Shown piece by piece: positions 30,358 to 34,261 of a stretch of DNA of 34,261 nt. Source of the DNA: Hofstenia miamia (Eukaryota; Xenacoelomorpha; Acoela; Hofsteniidae); NCBI GenBank assembly GCA_900660155.1, contig CABFPE010000214.1, positions 925,784 to 960,044 of the forward strand, written 5' to 3'. A program made the position numbers and the translations under genes. How positions within the stretch are numbered: position 1 is the first letter of the stretch; every line of letters begins with the position of its first letter. The notes under the pieces were generated by a model that saw nothing but the letters and a program-made list of their open reading frames with translations, had not been told where the DNA came from and did no database searches.

Positions 30358-30681
30358 TTTCCAGCTTTGTTTGTAATGAGGGTAGTAACAAATGATAACA
30401 CAATTGGTAATTACTAGAAGTGCTTGCCTTAATTATTCAGATTAAAATTTAGATATTGCACGACTTTGTCGGATGTGAAATGAGATCAAATTTTGAGTAG
30501 TATTTTTTCACACTCTCTGACTTAAAATTATGCCACAGGAAATGTCAGCCAATGACGCTTCCCAGCAATAATATTAAATTTAACTGTGGTGATTGAAGGC
30601 TGTTGTCCTGGTCGTTGTTTTATTTTAAACCCTTAATTCAATTTTGAGTTAATGTTGTTCTCATTTTATATTTTGTTTAGA

Positions 30682-31887
30682 ATGCGATTAATGTGCGAAG
30701 CACAATGTTGTCTACGTCGCAGGGACGAAAAGAAACAAATGAAGTGCATTTTATCAATTGGATATGTTTCTGAAAAAGAGAACTCTGTAGCTTGTTTAAT
30801 ATTGTCCTCGCACAATACTCACCAGTCAATGAAGTATAACCTAAGTGATAACATAAAAGGTGTTCATCACAGGTTTGCAAGCGAGGGAAAAATTACAATT
30901 TGTTTAAAGCAGCCTGAATTAGACATCCTCATTTCCAAGGCAGAACCTGATAAACTTTTTCGATTTATCACACTTCTTTCTAAGATTTATAAACGCGAAA
31001 AAGTTGAATTGGACGTAATTAAGAAAATCCATTCTAAACAATTACGAGAAATTCAAAATAGAATGAAGATAACATCAAGAAGTCAATATCCTACTTTCAA
31101 AGAACATTTCCCTCCTAATTTGGTGGAACTGGTTGTGCAAAATTGTCGATTGTTAAAAATGGATACTCGTATTTATGAACTTAGTAACTTGCAAATTATC
31201 AACTTCCAAAATAATAATTTAACTTCATTAAATTCATCACTAAATAATCTTACAAACTTAGTTCATTTGAATGTTTCTCAAAACAATATAGCAAAATTTT
31301 CCAATGAACTTATTCCTCTTTTTCAACGCCTTCGTTTTCTAGATGTTTCTAAAAACAACCTCGTTAAATTGCCCTTCGTTTTTAGATTTATGGCAAAAAT
31401 ATCCATTCTAAATCTGGATGATAATTTCATTCATGATTTACCGCCATTTCTAGCTCACTTCCAAAATCTACAAGACCTTAGTTGTGCTGGTAATAAACTT
31501 CTATATTTGGATTTGCAATTCAAATGTTTACAGCTCACTAGTTTAAATTTATTTGGGAATCCTTTCCTAGTTAAGCCTACAAATCCTAAAAACTACACAC
31601 ATGAACCACTATCTTTGTTTAACATTTGTTTGGAGGCTGTGAGAAATCAAAGACTCTCTTATTCGAGTGATATTCCAGTTTATTTAATAGAATGCTTGGA
31701 TCGAGTTGGTCGTTGTATCTGCAATAAATTCTCAAGAAACTCATCTTCCCAGTTTAGTGTTATGATAAAGTTGAGTAAGCTTTGTGCTAATGTGACTTGT
31801 TGGAATACATTGGGAAATGACTCAATTCCTTTGTTAGTTACTCCATGTTCTCAGAACTGCTTCAATTGGTATTTGCCATTTATTTGA
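30682..31887 (+). CDS. LRR1: Leucine-rich repeat protein 1 (CUL2 substrate receptor)
   Basis: 401 residues in one exon (human LRR1 has about 414). The N-terminal domain reads MRLMCEAQC, then FASEGKITICLKQPELDILI, matching 'VDEGKATVRLKEPPVDICLSKA'. Then come MKITSRSQYP and leucine-rich repeats from about residue 145 to 310 (LQIINFQNNNLTSL, LVHLNVSQNNI, LRFLDVSKNNLVKLP, LTSLNLFGNPF). The C-terminal region has the conserved CICNKFSRNSS and VTPCSQNCF cysteine motifs. LRR1 is the substrate receptor of a CUL2 ubiquitin ligase that removes the CMG helicase from chromatin at replication termination by ubiquitylating MCM7. Start is chosen at 30682 (MRLMCEAQ, like human MKLHCEVE), one base after an acceptor AG (ttttgtttag, 30680). 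The in-frame extension upstream is intron-like. The frame is intact. Confidence 0.93.
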   Translation: MRLMCEAQCCLRRRDEKKQMKCILSIGYVSEKENSVACLILSSHNTHQSMKYNLSDNIKGVHHRFASEGKITICLKQPELDILISKAEPDKLFRFITLLSKIYKREKVELDVIKKIHSKQLREIQNRMKITSRSQYPTFKEHFPPNLVELVVQNCRLLKMDTRIYELSNLQIINFQNNNLTSLNSSLNNLTNLVHLNVSQNNIAKFSNELIPLFQRLRFLDVSKNNLVKLPFVFRFMAKISILNLDDNFIHDLPPFLAHFQNLQDLSCAGNKLLYLDLQFKCLQLTSLNLFGNPFLVKPTNPKNYTHEPLSLFNICLEAVRNQRLSYSSDIPVYLIECLDRVGRCICNKFSRNSSSQFSVMIKLSKLCANVTCWNTLGNDSIPLLVTPCSQNCFNWYLPFI

Positions 31888-32889
31888 GGTGAATTTATAT
31901 CTTTGTAGAGTGTATTTGTATTTTTAAAGATTTTTTTCGGTAAAGTATTTAAAATCAAGAAATTTTATTGTTAATTCATAGCATTTAGCATTTGTAACTT
32001 TTTTGAAAATCAACCTTGCACGGCAATAATTAATTATTCTGCTTAGTAAATTTGAATTTTGTCAAAATTTAGTTTTCTAACATTTTATTATTTTTTTCAA
32101 TTTTTATCTCTAATAGTTAAAAATTCAAGATGCTCACAAAATTCATTTCAGTTACAAATTCAGGCTTCCCTTGAAATTGGATTTTCTGATTTCATGTCTA
32201 AGCCGTATTTCAACACTCGAGTCTGTTTTACCACCGCATCATATAGCAACCATTGTCCCAAAATTTATTTGCTTATCCACGTATTAACCATGATTCTGTT
32301 TTGTAAAATATTTGTCTGCAAAATATGTTTTGAACGATTTCTACTTAGTGTGAGGGAAGTTACTTCAAATTTTTTGTTCGTTTAGCGAGTATTTTCTTGC
32401 TTATTATGTATTTTAAATTTTAAAATATTTTTTATTGAAACCCGGTCTTGAACTTGTGCAAAACTTCTTGTGGTAATCTAGTAACAGCTATAGTACATTT
32501 ACTATGAATACAAGTATAAACTTAGACTATTATATTATAATTCTACTGTAAAATTGATGTTTATCTCTCAGTTAACCACGTTGCATTTAAAGCAGTTGTA
32601 GTACAGTGCAGTGGGATTAATCAACGTGTAATTACATTGTATTTTAAGAAATGCATTAAAATTGAAATTTCTTCAATCAGCACAAGCAACAATCTTAAGT
32701 ATAACGTCAAATAGCCATATGGTACAAATTTACTTCTGCTAGATTTTTTATATCAGAACCTTTACGAGCCAGCCCAGGCATCAAAAACTGAAATCTCTAA
32801 TTTGTTGTTTACTGCGGTAAATAGTATAATTGGCTAAAAATAATAAGGTGTTTCTGACGCCTTGTGAAAACTTCAAAAATGGACTCAGA
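31888..32889. other. No gene seen between LRR1 and the Cys-cluster gene
   Basis: AT-rich DNA. The open frame 32059-32385 is hydrophobic and low-complexity without family features, and is judged spurious. The LRR1 3' end must lie at the start of this interval, but no clean AATAAA is seen close to the stop codon. Confidence 0.5.
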
Positions 32890-33531
32890 ATGCCGATGCA
32901 AGCGTGGGGGTGTCATATTTGCGGATCAAGGTGCAGACGGTGCAAGTGTGAGTGCGATGGCATTAGCATTGCTGAAAAGCTCGTTCGTAAAGGTAGGCAA
33001 AAGAGACGTAATTCAGATATAACTCGTCCACCGTCGTTACGACAGCAGATGAAAAACTCGAATCGGACGCCAAATTATCAAGAAGAAATGAACATCAGTG
33101 AGAACGAAGATATTTCTCTACCAAAGAAACCGAAGATTGTTGAAAGAATTTGTTCTACCACAGCTGTCGCTCAATTGAAAAACTTGTTGGGATTGAAACC
33201 AAATTCTGGGAATAGCTTACCATCTTATTCAAAGAGATCGACAATCAAGTGGAATGATATGGATTCGAAGTCTCGTCAAGTATTAGTGTCTTTTTGCAAC
33301 GTTTTTATGGATGAAATTATTGGAGTAATATACCCGATGGAGCCTCAGAAACTAAAAGCAGCTGTTAGACAAAAGAAGAATGAACTCGAGGACAACGTTA
33401 TCAAATTAGTTAACACGTTACCTCCCACGAATATTCAGAGAGATGTTCTTCTAGCTCCTATTTGTGAGACGTATACGAATGCATCAATTCAAATGATGGG
33501 TCTATTAGTCAAAGAGGAAAAAGCTGCATAA
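32890..33531 (+). CDS. Small Cys-cluster protein, unknown function
   Basis: 213 residues from the ATG at 32890. The open frame extends upstream to 32830 without an ATG, and the chosen ATG again follows an AG (ggactcag|aATG) by one base. Residues 8-22 form a compact C-x2-C-x3-C-x2-C-x-C-x-C cluster (CHICGSRCRRCKCECDG), suggestive of metal binding. Next comes a basic stretch, RKGRQKRR (33-40), like a nuclear signal, and a polar, disordered linker with KKPK. A helical C-terminal domain (about 120-205) includes STIKWNDMDSKSRQVLVSFC, VIYPMEPQKLKAAVRQKKNE and LPPTNIQRDVLLAPICETY. Similar Cys-cluster proteins may exist in cnidarians and sponges, but that is only an impression. The frame is intact with ordinary CpG content, so it is probably a live gene. 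Confidence 0.75.
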   Translation: MPMQAWGCHICGSRCRRCKCECDGISIAEKLVRKGRQKRRNSDITRPPSLRQQMKNSNRTPNYQEEMNISENEDISLPKKPKIVERICSTTAVAQLKNLLGLKPNSGNSLPSYSKRSTIKWNDMDSKSRQVLVSFCNVFMDEIIGVIYPMEPQKLKAAVRQKKNELEDNVIKLVNTLPPTNIQRDVLLAPICETYTNASIQMMGLLVKEEKAA

Positions 33532-33780
33532 CTTTTCACCCAAAGGTCGCAGAATTTTAAAAAATGCTGCATTCGATTTCTGACGAAGTATGTAACACAA
33601 TTATGCACTACTTTTTGATTTTTCTTGGATACCGCAGCAATGAGTCGAAATCTACCAAGCCAAATTTCAGTTAAAAATTACTTTTTTACCAGGCCTAGCC
33701 CGTAAAGTCGCTGATATTATAACTTTGTAAAAAATTTGAATACTGTCGTTTCCCTATCATTATATGATTACATTAATAAC

Positions 33781-34018
33781 TGAAGCCTTCGTGCAAAAAC
33801 CGACTAAGTGCATTTTTTACAAAAATGAGATTTTTGCACCAACTATATATATCATATGTCGCACGAAGTTATGCTTAGCTGGAAAAAGTGATATATCATG
33901 AGTATTTCCCATGAATATTAGATCTCTTGCTTCGATTACAGGAGATAGATGAATTAGAATCGCTTTTATCTCTAAAGTAAAACATGGTACTTTTCTGGTT
34001 TTTGCATGAAGGCCTTCA
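33781..34018. mobile_element. Foldback MITE (238 bp)
   Basis: The left arm 33781-33801 (tgaagccttcgtgcaaaaac) and right arm 33997-34018 are reverse complements apart from one inserted G and one C/T change. Flanks attaataac (left) and attaaataa (right) resemble an imperfect 8-9 bp target duplication. The interior is non-coding, with loosely mirrored atatatcat pieces near 33845 and 33892. Probably a small non-autonomous DNA transposon. Confidence 0.65.
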
Positions 34019-34071
34019 ATTAAATAAAGGATATGACTATATTTTAGAGGCTTACTCGAGCTTTAAGGAAA

Positions 34072-34261
34072 TTATGCATTTAAGGGTATTATGAGTCCAT
34101 GGCAAAGTTTGAACGCAAAACAGGACAGACCGAAGTTCCGTCGGTAGGACAGAGTGTCCAGACTTAAGTCATTGTAGATTGTCTCTGGGGTGGTGTCAAG
34201 GGGGCCGAGATTGTTGATGATTCGCATGGCGCGACGCTGTAGAGTTTCTAGCTTGTGGGAC
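34072..34261 (-). mobile_element. Non-LTR element ORF2 C-terminus, runs off window
   Basis: Minus-strand open frame from the window edge to a TAA at 34074-34072. It reads KLETLQRRAMRIINNLGPLD, then TIYNDLSLDTLSYRRNFGLS and FKLCHGLIIP. This is the conserved tail of LINE-type reverse transcriptases ('LE.LQ.RA.RII', 'L..L..RR...L..F.K..HG'). The frame is open and CpG-rich, unlike the older retroelement at 2640-9470, so it may be a young copy. The remainder lies beyond 34261. Confidence 0.85.

Noticed and set aside
32059..32385. 108-codon frame between LRR1 and the Cys-cluster gene
   Set aside because: Hydrophobic, low-complexity, AT-driven; no domain, no splice or start context.

Overview
This is AT-rich nuclear DNA from an invertebrate animal. 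It has spliced genes for conserved animal proteins (translocon-associated protein beta and the CUL2 receptor LRR1) and many types of eukaryotic transposon: a Ty3-type element, several non-LTR elements, a Penelope-like fragment, and hAT-like and piggyBac-like pieces. There are no operons, ribosome binding sites or CRISPR arrays. The composition, the transposon mixture and the A-residue-plus-ATG arrangement directly after a splice acceptor in three genes would fit a cnidarian such as Hydra, but I cannot prove the species from sequence alone.

Layout. 1-2050: AT-rich DNA with a perfect 54-bp tandem duplication and two minus-strand exon-like reading frames of unknown identity. 2640-9470: one large, heavily decayed, CpG-starved LTR-retrotransposon remnant. 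It keeps protease, reverse transcriptase, RNase H and the integrase tail, has lost the integrase core, and carries a further 3.5 kb of decayed coding-like DNA that I cannot assign. 9470-12040: no genes. 12045-12520: two short inverted-repeat elements, the first with a perfect 8-bp target duplication and telomere-like CCTAAACCC motifs inside. 12538-14000: a decayed non-LTR reverse transcriptase with an assembly gap and a suspicious flanking duplication. 14365-15715: palindromes and a broken class V aminotransferase on the minus strand. 15955-19741: a complete three-exon SSR2 gene, with a probable piggyBac-like insertion in its long second intron. 19742-24650: gene-poor DNA with fragments of non-LTR and Penelope-like elements. 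24672-24862: a possible orphan exon. 26101-27456: an intronless minus-strand protein kinase with a normal catalytic core but a degenerate N-lobe. 28840-30360: hAT-type debris, including a hAT terminus and a zinc-finger N-terminal exon. 30682-31887: LRR1. 32890-33531: a small Cys-cluster protein of unknown function. 33781-34261: a foldback element and the tail of a fairly intact non-LTR element running off the window.

The intact or probably intact genes are SSR2 (secretory pathway), LRR1 (replisome unloading), the kinase and the Cys-cluster protein. Nothing indicates that they act together. The most unusual items are the unassigned coding-like region joined to the Ty3-like element, the kinase with an eroded nucleotide-binding lobe, the telomere-motif MITE, and the repeated AG-A-ATG gene starts.
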